From a virus, in the IMG/VR virus record IMGVR_UViG_3300032397_000006, positions 40,086 to 104,085 of that record: a stretch of 64,000 nucleotides of DNA. The stretch is one strand, 5' to 3'. Of this stretch, positions 56,085 through 64,000 are shown piece by piece; position 1 is the stretch's first letter; each line of letters opens with the position of its first letter. The notes beneath the pieces were generated by a model. The model was not told the DNA's origin and made no database searches. It saw nothing but the letters and a program-made list of their open reading frames with translations. A program made the translations under genes and the position numbers.

Positions 56085-58841
56085 TTACGCCCACGCGGCG
56101 ACTAGATTCATTTGCGGCGTCGTGTTCCACCCGACGACGAAACCCGGCATTCCTGAGTCGTGAATGATGCGCCCGTCATTGCTCAGATCGTTGCCCATGA
56201 ATACCACGCGCGCGGGATCGCCGAGCTCGACAACCGTCCACGTTGCACCGGGAGGATTCAGCACCGTGTTGTCTCTAAACCGCACGACACTGCCCGTCTC
56301 GATCTTCGTATTAGCCTTGAATAGGCGCGCCGTATTGCTCGCAAAGGCGTCGAAAGTATTCCCGTCGAACGTGATCACCGAACGGGTCGGATTGATAAAC
56401 AGTAAGCCGTACGTGCAGGTTTCGAAATGGCAATTCAGCACTGAGAACCGTGACGCGTAGGTCGAGGTGTCGGTACCCGACTGCGCGATAGCCGCGGCCA
56501 GCACAGTGCCCGGGAAATACTGGAATGTGCACTTGCTAATGTGCACGTCAAAGCAGCGCGACGTGATCACGCCGAACATTTCGCTTGTGCCGTTCGACCA
56601 TACTGTCTTGTTGCTATTGCCTGCCAGCGTGGAGCAAGCGAATACGCATTTGTCGACCTTCACATCGTGCACGCGCGTTAGGTTCACGTGCCGAACGTCA
56701 GGCACGTAGGCTGCAGCGTCTGAGCTCGTGACGCGGCCAAATTGGCAATTGCTGATCGAAATATTCGACGTGGTGTAGCCCGTGTAATGCGCGTCGTGCA
56801 CAAACGACAGATAATAGAGCCGCCGAATGGGCGCAAATCCGGTATCGACGGGAAACGTCACGGATTCGAAAGTGCAGTTTTCAACCGAGCAGCTTACGGC
56901 GCCGTTCTTTAGCTTTACGCCACCCGAGTCGATCTGCGGGCAGCCATCCCATACGCAATTCTTGAATGAGATACTGCGCATGAAACAGGAAGTAAGGCCT
57001 GAGGTGATCGTAGTTGTGCTCAGCTTCGTTTCGCCGAACACGCACCACCCGGTGCCCTCTGCGCCGTTGTAGCCCGCGAGCACGTTGTGTCTGCTCGCGG
57101 ACGCGAAAGATCCAGACACCCGAAATACGCAGTTATTGAAGCCTATTTGCTCAGATCCGTTCGTCTGATCCACGCCGCTGTTACCGAGCAGGATCAAATT
57201 GGAATCGGCCCACGCTACGTAATTGCAATTTTCGAAGGTGACAGCGGCTGCGCCTCGCATGTCTACGCAGGCTTCTCTATTGACGCTTGCTGCCGTGGTG
57301 TTTCCGCCGTAGAAAAATTCGCAGTTCTTGAATAGCGCCTTATTGCTGAATGTCGTAGCGTTCGCGATTAGCGTGGTCGTACCGCGCCAAAAACGCATGT
57401 AGCCGTCGACATGAAAAGGCGTGGCGTTGATCGTCACGTCGAGCGTGCCGAACCTGCAGTTTTCAACAACGAGCCCGTCTATCTCGGAGTAGACCGGATC
57501 CGCAGAGATTCGGATTTCTCCGTAGATCTCCGAATTACGCCATTTAGACTGCGTGTGGTTCGCGCTGATCGTCACGCTTTGCGAAGACAGTAAGACGTTA
57601 TCGAGGTGGATGCGCCCGCTGTCTCCGCCGATGAATACAGACGCAGCCGGAACGTTCGCTGTGTGTATGTTGCAGAGTGTGAGAGCTCCCGCGGGCGTTG
57701 CTGTGAAATTGAAGGACGTCGCTGTTTCGGAGAACTTCACAGGTACGCGCTCGTTTGCACCCGCGCCGCTTAGGTCTCCGATAATCTCGATATGCTTCGA
57801 TGTCGTGAGCGTTAGCCCTGTCGTGATCGCCCAGATCTCCGTGTTAGAAATCGCGGTGCGCATCGACTTGAGCCTGATGCGAATTCGCTGCGGTAGTACC
57901 GCCTGCGCAGCTTGAATATGCGTAAGGCACAGCTGCAGCCCAGTCGATCCGCTGAAATCGCCCCACGTAGTAGTACCGTCGCCGATCGTATACTCAAGCG
58001 TGTCGAGCGTTGCGATCGACTTCGTTACGCCGGAGCCCAGCAGATTCGAGGGATCCATGGGCCTGAGCACACGGGAGTGAAAATCCCACTGTCCTGCCGC
58101 GTTCGGTCCTTTCAGATCTTGGATCTGCCGTCCGACCTTACGTAGTGCACTGTAGACGGCATCATTTGTGACGTCTGCTCGAGCAGCGCCGCGGTCGAAA
58201 TCCGGCATGCCGCCCGTGCCGGACTGCGTGGTCTGAAAGTTCGGGAATATGCCTTCGAACAGTAGATCGCGCTTATCCGTGATGGCGCCCGACGTGATGT
58301 TGGCCCCTGTCCACACGACGCTCGCAAGCGTGGTCCACTCGCCGCCCGCAGCGGAGGCCCTGCGTACGATGCTGAGCGTCGGAAGGCGCCTCGTAGGTAC
58401 CGAAGATATGTACTCGAGATTAGTCGAGTCGTTCCAAAACGCGCGATTATCGGACTCGCCATCGGAATACAGGAAAGTCGCCTCGACTACGTACGTACCG
58501 GGAGCGTCTGCCGAAAAGTCGATCGTGTAGGAAGCGTTGCCCTCGAGTGCCGCTTGAGCTCCGCGATCTCCCGCGAGTTGCCCCCTGGTAATGATGCTGC
58601 CGTCGTTCTCTGCAAGGACCGCAGCCCCCGGTTGCGTGCCCGGGTTGAGCCGCACACGCACCGTGAAATCAGGCACTGCTTGCGGCTCGACCTTGAAGCC
58701 TCGAATAATCCCTGTGGTCGTTTCGCTAGTCAGCAGTGCCGCGCGCACCAGTCGTCGAAACTCCCCTACTAAGAAATCATTCTGCGCTTCCATGTCGTTC
58801 TGATCGACGCGCTCTTGATCCTGCCACTTAACGGATTTCAT
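56085..58841 (-). CDS. Tail fibre or spike with parallel beta-helix
   Basis: 918 residues from the ATG at 58841, after the upstream gene ends; the frame to 58871 overlaps it. The N-terminal 240 residues (KWQDQERVDQNDMEAQNDFL...) look like a baseplate-attachment domain of the DUF4815 type. From about residue 300 the chain has recurring turns with N/C/F residues (VVENCRFGTLDV, LFKNCEFFYGG, SISNCQFGRV, SVLNCHFETC) typical of pectate-lyase-like right-handed beta-helices. These bind or cut surface polysaccharide. The trimer would be the host-recognition spike at the tail tip. Confidence 0.85.
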   Translation of the reverse strand: MKSVKWQDQERVDQNDMEAQNDFLVGEFRRLVRAALLTSETTTGIIRGFKVEPQAVPDFTVRVRLNPGTQPGAAVLAENDGSIITRGQLAGDRGAQAALEGNASYTIDFSADAPGTYVVEATFLYSDGESDNRAFWNDSTNLEYISSVPTRRLPTLSIVRRASAAGGEWTTLASVVWTGANITSGAITDKRDLLFEGIFPNFQTTQSGTGGMPDFDRGAARADVTNDAVYSALRKVGRQIQDLKGPNAAGQWDFHSRVLRPMDPSNLLGSGVTKSIATLDTLEYTIGDGTTTWGDFSGSTGLQLCLTHIQAAQAVLPQRIRIRLKSMRTAISNTEIWAITTGLTLTTSKHIEIIGDLSGAGANERVPVKFSETATSFNFTATPAGALTLCNIHTANVPAASVFIGGDSGRIHLDNVLLSSQSVTISANHTQSKWRNSEIYGEIRISADPVYSEIDGLVVENCRFGTLDVTINATPFHVDGYMRFWRGTTTLIANATTFSNKALFKNCEFFYGGNTTAASVNREACVDMRGAAAVTFENCNYVAWADSNLILLGNSGVDQTNGSEQIGFNNCVFRVSGSFASASRHNVLAGYNGAEGTGWCVFGETKLSTTTITSGLTSCFMRSISFKNCVWDGCPQIDSGGVKLKNGAVSCSVENCTFESVTFPVDTGFAPIRRLYYLSFVHDAHYTGYTTSNISISNCQFGRVTSSDAAAYVPDVRHVNLTRVHDVKVDKCVFACSTLAGNSNKTVWSNGTSEMFGVITSRCFDVHISKCTFQYFPGTVLAAAIAQSGTDTSTYASRFSVLNCHFETCTYGLLFINPTRSVITFDGNTFDAFASNTARLFKANTKIETGSVVRFRDNTVLNPPGATWTVVELGDPARVVFMGNDLSNDGRIIHDSGMPGFVVGWNTTPQMNLVAAWA

Positions 58842-58854
58842 CTTTTGTGCTCCC

Positions 58855-59862
58855 TCAGGGCAATCCGGCAACTCGAGTTAGTATCGTCACGCGCGTGCCT
58901 GCCGCGCGCACCTGATCGAGCAAGCATTGTAATATCGAGGTACTGTCGGAAAAATAGGCGTACCGATCGCCCGCGTTCACCGTACCTGTGTCCGGAGCGA
59001 GGTAGTGGAACGAATTGCTGGCTGGGCGCCAGTCGATCAGCACCTCAGTTCCGATTGCTCCAGGCGAAGCATTTAGCGTGATCGTGCTGCCTACAAACGA
59101 GCTGAAATAATTGGTGACGCCGAACCTGTGCCCGCGCCTCGTGTTCGTAGTCGCGAGCACCACGCGCAGCACGTGCCCAATCGGGTAAGGCGTCGTGACT
59201 GTGGTGAGTCCGGTTGTAAGGCGGGACAAGCCCCCATTCAGAAAAAACCGCCCCTGCACCGACGTGGCTAAGTCGACATCGACATCGACAAATATCTCGT
59301 ACGTCTTACGCGGGAGCTCGTAAATCTCCCACGACGTGGTGTTGTTGAAATAGGCCGTGAGTACGCGCTCGAATGCCGCGAGCGGCTGTTTCGGTAAATA
59401 GGCGACTGCCTTGATCACACGCCGCCATGTCTCTTGTGGCAAGCCCGCGCATTTATGCAGCCCTAAGTTTCTGCCGATCACGTCTAGGTCGGTGTCCTGC
59501 GCCGTGTCTACAAACAGGCCACGGCTCACCAGATCTCGAGCAGAGCTGTTTCCTGCTACGTCGTAAACAAGGGCCCCTGCAGGGTGCGCCTTTGCTTCGG
59601 TGCCTCGGGCACCTCGTGTCAGCGAAAGGAATTGGAAGTTGCCTGGCACCTGCGTGCGGGAAACCGCTTCTACGACCTCCCCTTCGATCAGCAGTAGCGC
59701 TTGCAGTGTGCCGTCAACGAGCAAACCGAATCCGATCGTGCTCTGCACGATTGCGACACTCGAGGTTGCGGTCAGCGGCGCAACGAGGCGCGTCACTGAC
59801 TGGCCCGCAATACGATCGTCCTCGCCGTGGATCGCCTCCACCACGCTTTGAATCAGCCCCAC
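58855..59862 (-). CDS. Tail/baseplate structural protein
   Basis: 335 residues from GTG at 59862, behind GGAGGG; the frame to 59916 crosses the preceding gene. VGLIQSVVEAIHGEDDRIAG, a beta-rich first third, LFVDTAQDTDLDVIGRNLGL (found in baseplate-associated proteins) and a long beta C-terminus (VGSTITLNASPGAIGTEVLI). Located between the TIG-domain protein and the spike, it probably links baseplate and fibre. Confidence 0.65.
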   Translation of the reverse strand: MGLIQSVVEAIHGEDDRIAGQSVTRLVAPLTATSSVAIVQSTIGFGLLVDGTLQALLLIEGEVVEAVSRTQVPGNFQFLSLTRGARGTEAKAHPAGALVYDVAGNSSARDLVSRGLFVDTAQDTDLDVIGRNLGLHKCAGLPQETWRRVIKAVAYLPKQPLAAFERVLTAYFNNTTSWEIYELPRKTYEIFVDVDVDLATSVQGRFFLNGGLSRLTTGLTTVTTPYPIGHVLRVVLATTNTRRGHRFGVTNYFSSFVGSTITLNASPGAIGTEVLIDWRPASNSFHYLAPDTGTVNAGDRYAYFSDSTSILQCLLDQVRAAGTRVTILTRVAGLP

Positions 59863-59864
59863 GG

Positions 59865-60353
59865 TTACCCTCCTACGCTCAGCTGCCGCACGCCGAGATT
59901 CCACGCGCGGCCCCATTTGCGCCGCACGTCTTCGGTCTTGAGCTCGTACGCAAAAGGCCGCGCTTCGATCGCGTTGTCGAGCGTGTAAAGCCCGCCGTTC
60001 GTGGTCACCCTCAGGGAGTAGAAGCCCGTCTCAAGCACCGGCATTCCGACATAAAGCTTGCTTGGAGTGAGATCAAATTGCAGGTCTGAGATCGAGGCCT
60101 GCCCCACGACCTGCGTGCCCTGCAAGAGCTCGACAAGGGCGCTCGCGTTGAAGTTGCTGCCCGTGATCAGCACGACCGTCCCGCCGAGCTCGTCTACGAC
60201 ATTGGGCAACGCGCTGTTGATCTGCGGAGGCGCAGCCTGACTCGCGCCCCAAGGTCCTGTGCCCCACTCGCCCGTGCCCCACCCACCGCTCGACACACCC
60301 AGAACAGGCGAAGGCGGAGTCGAGTAGATGATCGTGAAGCTAAAAATGCTCAC
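59865..60353 (-). CDS. IPT/TIG-domain tail protein
   Basis: 162 residues from GTG at 60353. A Gly/Trp-rich N-terminal stretch (GGWGTGEWGTGPWGASQAAP) precedes an Ig-like IPT/TIG domain (LGGTVVLITGSNFNASALVE, FYSLRVTTNGGLYTLDNAIE). TIG domains in tail proteins bind surface structures weakly and act as spacers. It is encoded between fibre and baseplate genes, as expected of an accessory fibre part. Confidence 0.65.
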   Translation of the reverse strand: MSIFSFTIIYSTPPSPVLGVSSGGWGTGEWGTGPWGASQAAPPQINSALPNVVDELGGTVVLITGSNFNASALVELLQGTQVVGQASISDLQFDLTPSKLYVGMPVLETGFYSLRVTTNGGLYTLDNAIEARPFAYELKTEDVRRKWGRAWNLGVRQLSVGG

Positions 60354-60544
60354 GTGAAGGCCTTCGCGTGGACGGCAGCGCGATCGGCAGCCTCGCCGGT
60401 ATGCGTTGCTGCAAACTCAGTAAGGTACGCGGCTGCCGTTTTTGGATCGAGTAGCGCCCCTGGTTTCGTGCGCATGTCATACGCAAAACAAACGCCGGAC
60501 GTGTAAATCACGATCTCTAAAAAATCGAATTGCTCTGTGATCAA
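60350..60544 (-). CDS. Small protein in the tail cluster
   Basis: 64 residues from a TTG at 60544 with GGGGGG seven bases upstream. MITEQFDFLEIVIYTSGVCF then AYDMRTKPGALLD and a helical C-terminus. Overlaps the TIG-domain gene by four bases (GTGA). It may be a tail-fibre chaperone or baseplate linker. No family recognised. Confidence 0.5.
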   Translation of the reverse strand: MITEQFDFLEIVIYTSGVCFAYDMRTKPGALLDPKTAAAYLTEFAATHTGEAADRAAVHAKAFT

Positions 60545-60554
60545 CGCGCCCCCC

Positions 60555-61400
60555 TTACTGCAGCCGCACTGCGGCCCCGAAACTGCGCCCCGCTTCGTAA
60601 TTCGAGATCGTACCTGTCAGGCTTTTTGTCCGGAGCTCGAATACGGTGGACACCGCAACGGTCACCAGGGCGCACGCGACACCTTGCAGGCTGTCCGTTG
60701 TGAACCCTGCGGAGCCTGCAAGGGCAGCCTCAGCGCCGACTGCAGCGGCGCCCGTGGCATTGAACCAGCCGAGCTTTGAAAGGCCCGACGACGCGCTGTA
60801 GTTCGCTCGGCAAGCACCGATCAGCAGGTAGGTCCCTGCGGCGAGTGTGAATTGTCCGCGCGTAGCACCCGCTGTTGTGACCACCGCTATTTTCGAGCCC
60901 ACCACGGTAGCGGTGTCGAATTCCACCTGATCTGCGGCAAGCAAGTTCGTGGTCTGGTTTGCCGCAAGCGTTGCAAGTGCGACGTCGGTAAGTAGCTGCG
61001 TTCGCACCGCCGCGAGGATGGCGTTTACCTCAGGCTTCCATCCTTTGCTGGCATCGAATTGGAGGGTCTCCCCTGCACCGGGTAAACGCCACGTGAACGA
61101 TCCGGAGTAGCGAACACCCGCGGCTTGATCGTCCCCGTCGTCGAGCACCGTGCGCGCAGCATCCGTGTAAGTGCTCAGCCGGATCATGTACGTTCCGGGC
61201 AGATCAGGCGTGATCGTCGAAGTCGCCGTGAGGGTCGCGCTCAGCGTGGCAGCGGAGCCCGCGGGCTTATCCACAAGCTCCCACTTCCAGCCCAGGACGC
61301 CGGTATTGTCGAAGTTGCTCAGCGTGATCAGCGTCGCCGCTGCGACCTCGATAGATCCCGTAACAGGCGATCCGGAATTCATGACGATTTGTGCGGCCAT
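60555..61400 (-). CDS. Tail fibre protein with Ig/PKD-like and C-terminal jelly-roll-like domains
   Basis: 281 residues. Residues 1-100 have GWKWELVDKPAGSAATLS and TYMIRLSTYTDAARTVLDDG, matching a PKD/Ig-like unit. A short linker leads to a helix and a C-terminal beta domain (GAGSS-free; VTTAGATRGQFTLAAGTYLL, CRANYSASSGLSKLGWFNAT) resembling C1q/TNF-type tips of phage fibres. It likely forms a trimeric receptor-binding fibre. The domain names rest on pattern only. Confidence 0.6.
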   Translation of the reverse strand: MAAQIVMNSGSPVTGSIEVAAATLITLSNFDNTGVLGWKWELVDKPAGSAATLSATLTATSTITPDLPGTYMIRLSTYTDAARTVLDDGDDQAAGVRYSGSFTWRLPGAGETLQFDASKGWKPEVNAILAAVRTQLLTDVALATLAANQTTNLLAADQVEFDTATVVGSKIAVVTTAGATRGQFTLAAGTYLLIGACRANYSASSGLSKLGWFNATGAAAVGAEAALAGSAGFTTDSLQGVACALVTVAVSTVFELRTKSLTGTISNYEAGRSFGAAVRLQ

Positions 61401-61412
61401 TTTCGCGCGTCC

Positions 61413-62801
61413 TTACAGTATGGAAATTGAAGCGCTCGCGATGCGCGCGACCTGTGCAGGAAGTATTACCTGATCTGCTGCGGGCGAAGATCCGCTCAGA
61501 TTCGAAAGCGTGAAATTCACAACGCCCGTTACGCTCATCACCACTTTGATTATGCTGGCGACGAACACTGCGGCCCCGATATCAAGGCCATTGATGTAGC
61601 CCTGGATTGCGGAAACAACTTCTGCGGTTACCACAGCCAAATCATAACCGTCGTCTACCGAGAGCTGCCCGTCTACGGACTGCAATACTCGAGTAGGAGG
61701 CAGCACGTAAACGCGCGTCGCGCCTGCGCGCACGCCCGGGTAGTTCTGCCGATCGGCAGCGTCCCCGTCGATAACCTTTTGTGCCTCTTGCACGAGTCCC
61801 GTGTAAAAGCGGTAATTCGCTTTCAGGCTTTGCCCTCCAGTAAGCGGAGTAAACAGTTCGACATCTCCGCCCGCAGTATTGACCGCGTAGTCTGTATTGC
61901 GCACGAGCAGTGATCCGTTACGGCGCAATTCGAAGGATCCGTCATCTCGAATCGGGCGCTGATTTGTGCGAAATCGAAACTCGCCGCCCGTTGCAGCTGC
62001 GATCAGGGTGTCATCGCTCGTGACGAAATCAGAGCTGTACACGTCCACTGCTCCGGTGCCGTCGTCGATGTAACAGCTTAGCGATCCGTTGGGCACAACG
62101 GGCTCCACGACGCTTGTAAAGAGCACGCGCTGCCCGTTGTCGAGCTGCACGGCGCGAGCGTAACTCGTGATGGCGAAAACGGTGCCTCGACTCATGCGCT
62201 GCACGTGCTGCTTAATGCGCGCACGAAAGTCAGGATCCGATTCCTGATCACGTCCAGGCGTCGCTGCTGCCGGATTCGTGACCGCTGTGACGCCAGCGAT
62301 CCGCGTTTCCATGCGCGAGATCGCGCCCGCTGCCACGCTGCCGCGTGTGCCTGCGATATCTGCGATCACAGGAATCAGCGCGCTCGTCGTGTTGCCCGGC
62401 GTGATGCTGCCCGAGGCCGTAGTCTTGAAACGGATCGTGCCCGTCGTATCACTCGCTGCGACGAACGATCCTGAGGCGATCGACACCGTGCCCACAGTGC
62501 CAGGCCGACTGAATTGCACGGTGACCACGGCCTTCTGTGCCGCGATCCTCAGTAAGGTGTCGTCAGTCGCGATTTCAGCCGCCCGCGCGTCGAGGTCCGA
62601 TCCCGTAGCGTCGTCGATTGAAAACACGTCACGCAGGCGTGCGAGCTGAAAATATTGCTCCGCGTCCTCGTCTGCGGCAGACGACAGCACGTGGTAGACG
62701 CCTGAATTCTTGCGCAAGCCCGAGAGCCCCGCCCGTGCAATTACGCGCGCTACCATGTCGCGCATGATTTCAACGCGTGTTCGTGGTCTGAAAACAGGCA
62801 C
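61413..62801 (-). CDS. Baseplate J/gp47-family protein
   Basis: 462 residues from GTG at 62801. The start VFRPRTRVEIMRDMVARVIA, then DLDARAAEIATDDTLLRIAA, TPGRDQESDPDFRARIKQHV and a C-terminal TAEVVSAIQGYINGLDIGAA then VFVASIIKVVMSV are typical of baseplate wedge proteins of contractile-tailed phages (P2 gpJ, Mu gp47). The central Ig-like part (about residues 250-340) is inserted as in related proteins. It builds the baseplate ring at the tail tip, and it is good evidence for a myovirus-type particle. Confidence 0.88.
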   Translation of the reverse strand: MPVFRPRTRVEIMRDMVARVIARAGLSGLRKNSGVYHVLSSAADEDAEQYFQLARLRDVFSIDDATGSDLDARAAEIATDDTLLRIAAQKAVVTVQFSRPGTVGTVSIASGSFVAASDTTGTIRFKTTASGSITPGNTTSALIPVIADIAGTRGSVAAGAISRMETRIAGVTAVTNPAAATPGRDQESDPDFRARIKQHVQRMSRGTVFAITSYARAVQLDNGQRVLFTSVVEPVVPNGSLSCYIDDGTGAVDVYSSDFVTSDDTLIAAATGGEFRFRTNQRPIRDDGSFELRRNGSLLVRNTDYAVNTAGGDVELFTPLTGGQSLKANYRFYTGLVQEAQKVIDGDAADRQNYPGVRAGATRVYVLPPTRVLQSVDGQLSVDDGYDLAVVTAEVVSAIQGYINGLDIGAAVFVASIIKVVMSVTGVVNFTLSNLSGSSPAADQVILPAQVARIASASISIL

Positions 62802-62804
62802 GCT

Positions 62805-64000
62805 TTAGCCCCCTGATGCTCGGCCTAACGGTAGCACTACCGTTAGACCTTCCCCGCCACCGCGAATCAATGGCGTGATTTCCTGCGTAAGCGTGTCGCC
62901 GTCGAGCACGAGACGCGACGACAAGATGCGCTCTATTCGATCGTCCGACAAGATCGAGCTACGCATGGACGTAGCAGCGAGCAGCACGTTTTGCAGAGTG
63001 CCTTTGCTCCCCACTGGTAAATTCAAACCCACGGACGGGACGTGCTGCGTTTCGCCTTGCTCTGTGTGCAGAATAATTTCGAGCCCGTTGGTAATGTTTG
63101 GGATCCCCGTTGCGTACTCGGCATCATCGTTGCCGTGCGACGCGTCGATCTTGAAATCTAATTTGCCTAGCGCGAGCTCTGTCTGATCTAGCGCAAAATC
63201 CATCCCATAAAGCGTCTGCTCGACGTCACGATAACTTGCTGTCGCTGTATCAGACACCGGAACACCGGAGGTCTGCGCAACGGGAATCAATATGTAGTCG
63301 CCTGGTTTCAGGGTGCCTAACCCGCCGCCCGGCGTGAAGTAGGGAGGCCTCAAATTATTGACGACAACGATCAATTCGCGGGACACGTTATAAAGTGAGG
63401 AAAGCGTGGAAAGCGTGGATGTCGCTGTGACCTGCACTCGTCGCAGCGCTTGGTATTCACCGAAGCTCGTACCCGCTTCGCTCTCTGCCCCCTTCGCTAC
63501 GCGCGCGGAGCTGTTCGCGGTAGCCCCCGCGCTATTCGTAAGCAGATCGTTTTCGGTCAACGCCCGCTCGCCTAGGTAGCTGCGCTCCGTCCGCTGCAGC
63601 ACTTCCTGTGAGGACTCCCGAAATTTCTGCACTCGCGAAATGATCCGGTCAAGGCAGCGCTCTAATGCTGCCAGCCAACGAGCGGCATTTGTATCGATCG
63701 CCTTGTAGCCGGTTGGCGTTGTGAATGTCGCTTGTGTCGTGTCTGCTAGCTGCAGCCCTGCGGTGCGTACCGCATCCGCGCTCGAGAGCGCGAGCTTGCG
63801 CGGGTAGTCGATCACCAGGTCCCGGCTGCTCGCGATGGAAACACCCACCTGCGTAAGAAAGCCCGAAACTCCGATCATTACCGCGTCGATATTCGCGACC
63901 TTACTGCGAATCTGCGCGATCACGGTATTGATGTCGTTCACGATCGACGTGGCTTCTGCCAAGGCCTGATTAATCACCTTGAAAACATCGTCCAGCGTAA
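62805..64000 (-). CDS. Baseplate protein with LysM and gp25-like parts (5' end outside window)
   Basis: Open from 62805 to the window edge. A GTG at 63977 is a possible start, but the in-frame sequence upstream (TLDDVFK) looks coding, so the gene probably begins beyond 64000. The N-terminal half is helical. A LysM-like unit follows (STLSTLSSLYNVSRELIVVV, then GTLKPGDYILIPV). The C-terminal 100 residues have ITNGLEIILHTEQGETQHVP, VGLNLPVGSKGT and LSDDRIERILSSRL, like the gp25/wedge lysozyme-like fold of baseplates. It sits next to the gpJ homologue, as in Mu and P2. Confidence 0.75.
   Translation of the reverse strand, partial: TLDDVFKVINQALAEATSIVNDINTVIAQIRSKVANIDAVMIGVSGFLTQVGVSIASSRDLVIDYPRKLALSSADAVRTAGLQLADTTQATFTTPTGYKAIDTNAARWLAALERCLDRIISRVQKFRESSQEVLQRTERSYLGERALTENDLLTNSAGATANSSARVAKGAESEAGTSFGEYQALRRVQVTATSTLSTLSSLYNVSRELIVVVNNLRPPYFTPGGGLGTLKPGDYILIPVAQTSGVPVSDTATASYRDVEQTLYGMDFALDQTELALGKLDFKIDASHGNDDAEYATGIPNITNGLEIILHTEQGETQHVPSVGLNLPVGSKGTLQNVLLAATSMRSSILSDDRIERILSSRLVLDGDTLTQEITPLIRGGGEGLTVVLPLGRASGG

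Noticed and set aside
62805-63977. GTG at 63977 as the definite start of the last gene
   Set aside because: In-frame codons upstream (TLDDVFK) look coding up to the window edge, so the start is probably outside.
1-64000. Integrase, attachment site or transposase suggesting a prophage or insertion element
   Set aside because: None of the reading frames shows integrase or transposase motifs, and no direct repeats flanking a gene block were seen.

Overview
The window is one contiguous piece of a large contractile-tailed (myovirus-type) bacteriophage genome. It carries a baseplate J/gp47 protein, a LysM plus gp25-like baseplate protein, tail fibres, a large terminase, a full replisome with a recombination set, and dense small-gene blocks. 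Almost every gene reads leftward (minus strand). Most are chained by ATGA, GTGA or TAATG overlaps, so translation is coupled over long stretches. The first and last genes run off the window. Host is an inference only: an ECF-type sigma factor, an AT-hook protein with a SANT/Myb-like N-terminus and thrombospondin type-3 Asp repeats are together reminiscent of Myxococcota or other Deltaproteobacteria-like hosts. No host gene, tRNA, rRNA, CRISPR array or transposon was seen.

Layout from right to left, in the direction of transcription. 64.0-55.6 kb: baseplate, tail fibres (one a beta-helix) and a multi-pass membrane protein that may be the holin. 55.5-49.4 kb: a block of very small genes, many with their own copy of a conserved promoter/palindrome/ribosome-site module, interrupted by three plus-strand genes (two membrane/coiled-coil proteins and a putative cysteine-peptidase-like protein). 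49.4-48.4 kb: a gene-free, hairpin-dense island. 48.4-33.1 kb: SF2 helicase, DnaB-like helicase, primase, family A DNA polymerase, a UvsY-like protein, an SSB-like protein, a RecA/UvsX-like protein interrupted by an intein, a fused Mre11-Rad50 (SbcD-SbcC) protein, RuvC and a candidate small terminase. 33.1-26.6 kb: small proteins, a beta-class DNA methyltransferase, the AT-hook protein, a MazG-like hydrolase, the large terminase and a small structural protein. 26.5-24.6 kb and 12.75-0 kb: very large modular proteins sharing a GHKY...PDGKGGW...Y module. 24.5-12.8 kb: a small-gene accessory block with Acb2/Tad1-like candidates, an MT-A70 methyltransferase, an LPD29-like protein, a YkgJ-like cysteine cluster protein, a DUF6283-like protein, the ECF sigma factor and a membrane protein with an HExxH motif.

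Three systems stand out. (1) Thirteen copies of a roughly 22-residue GHKY/PDGKGGW module in five proteins, each placed before a different cargo domain (kinase-like, ADP-ribosyltransferase-like, zeta-kinase-like, pyrophosphatase-like, DUF5661-like). This looks like a modular scheme for delivering or mounting virion-associated effectors. (2) A dispersed regulon of ten near-identical intergenic modules, each with a promoter-like pair, an 8+5+8 palindrome over the -10, and a common ribosome site. (3) A 149-residue mini-intein with class 3 hallmarks, placed exactly inside the P-loop of the recombinase.

All functional names rest on motifs read by eye. No database or structure search was run.
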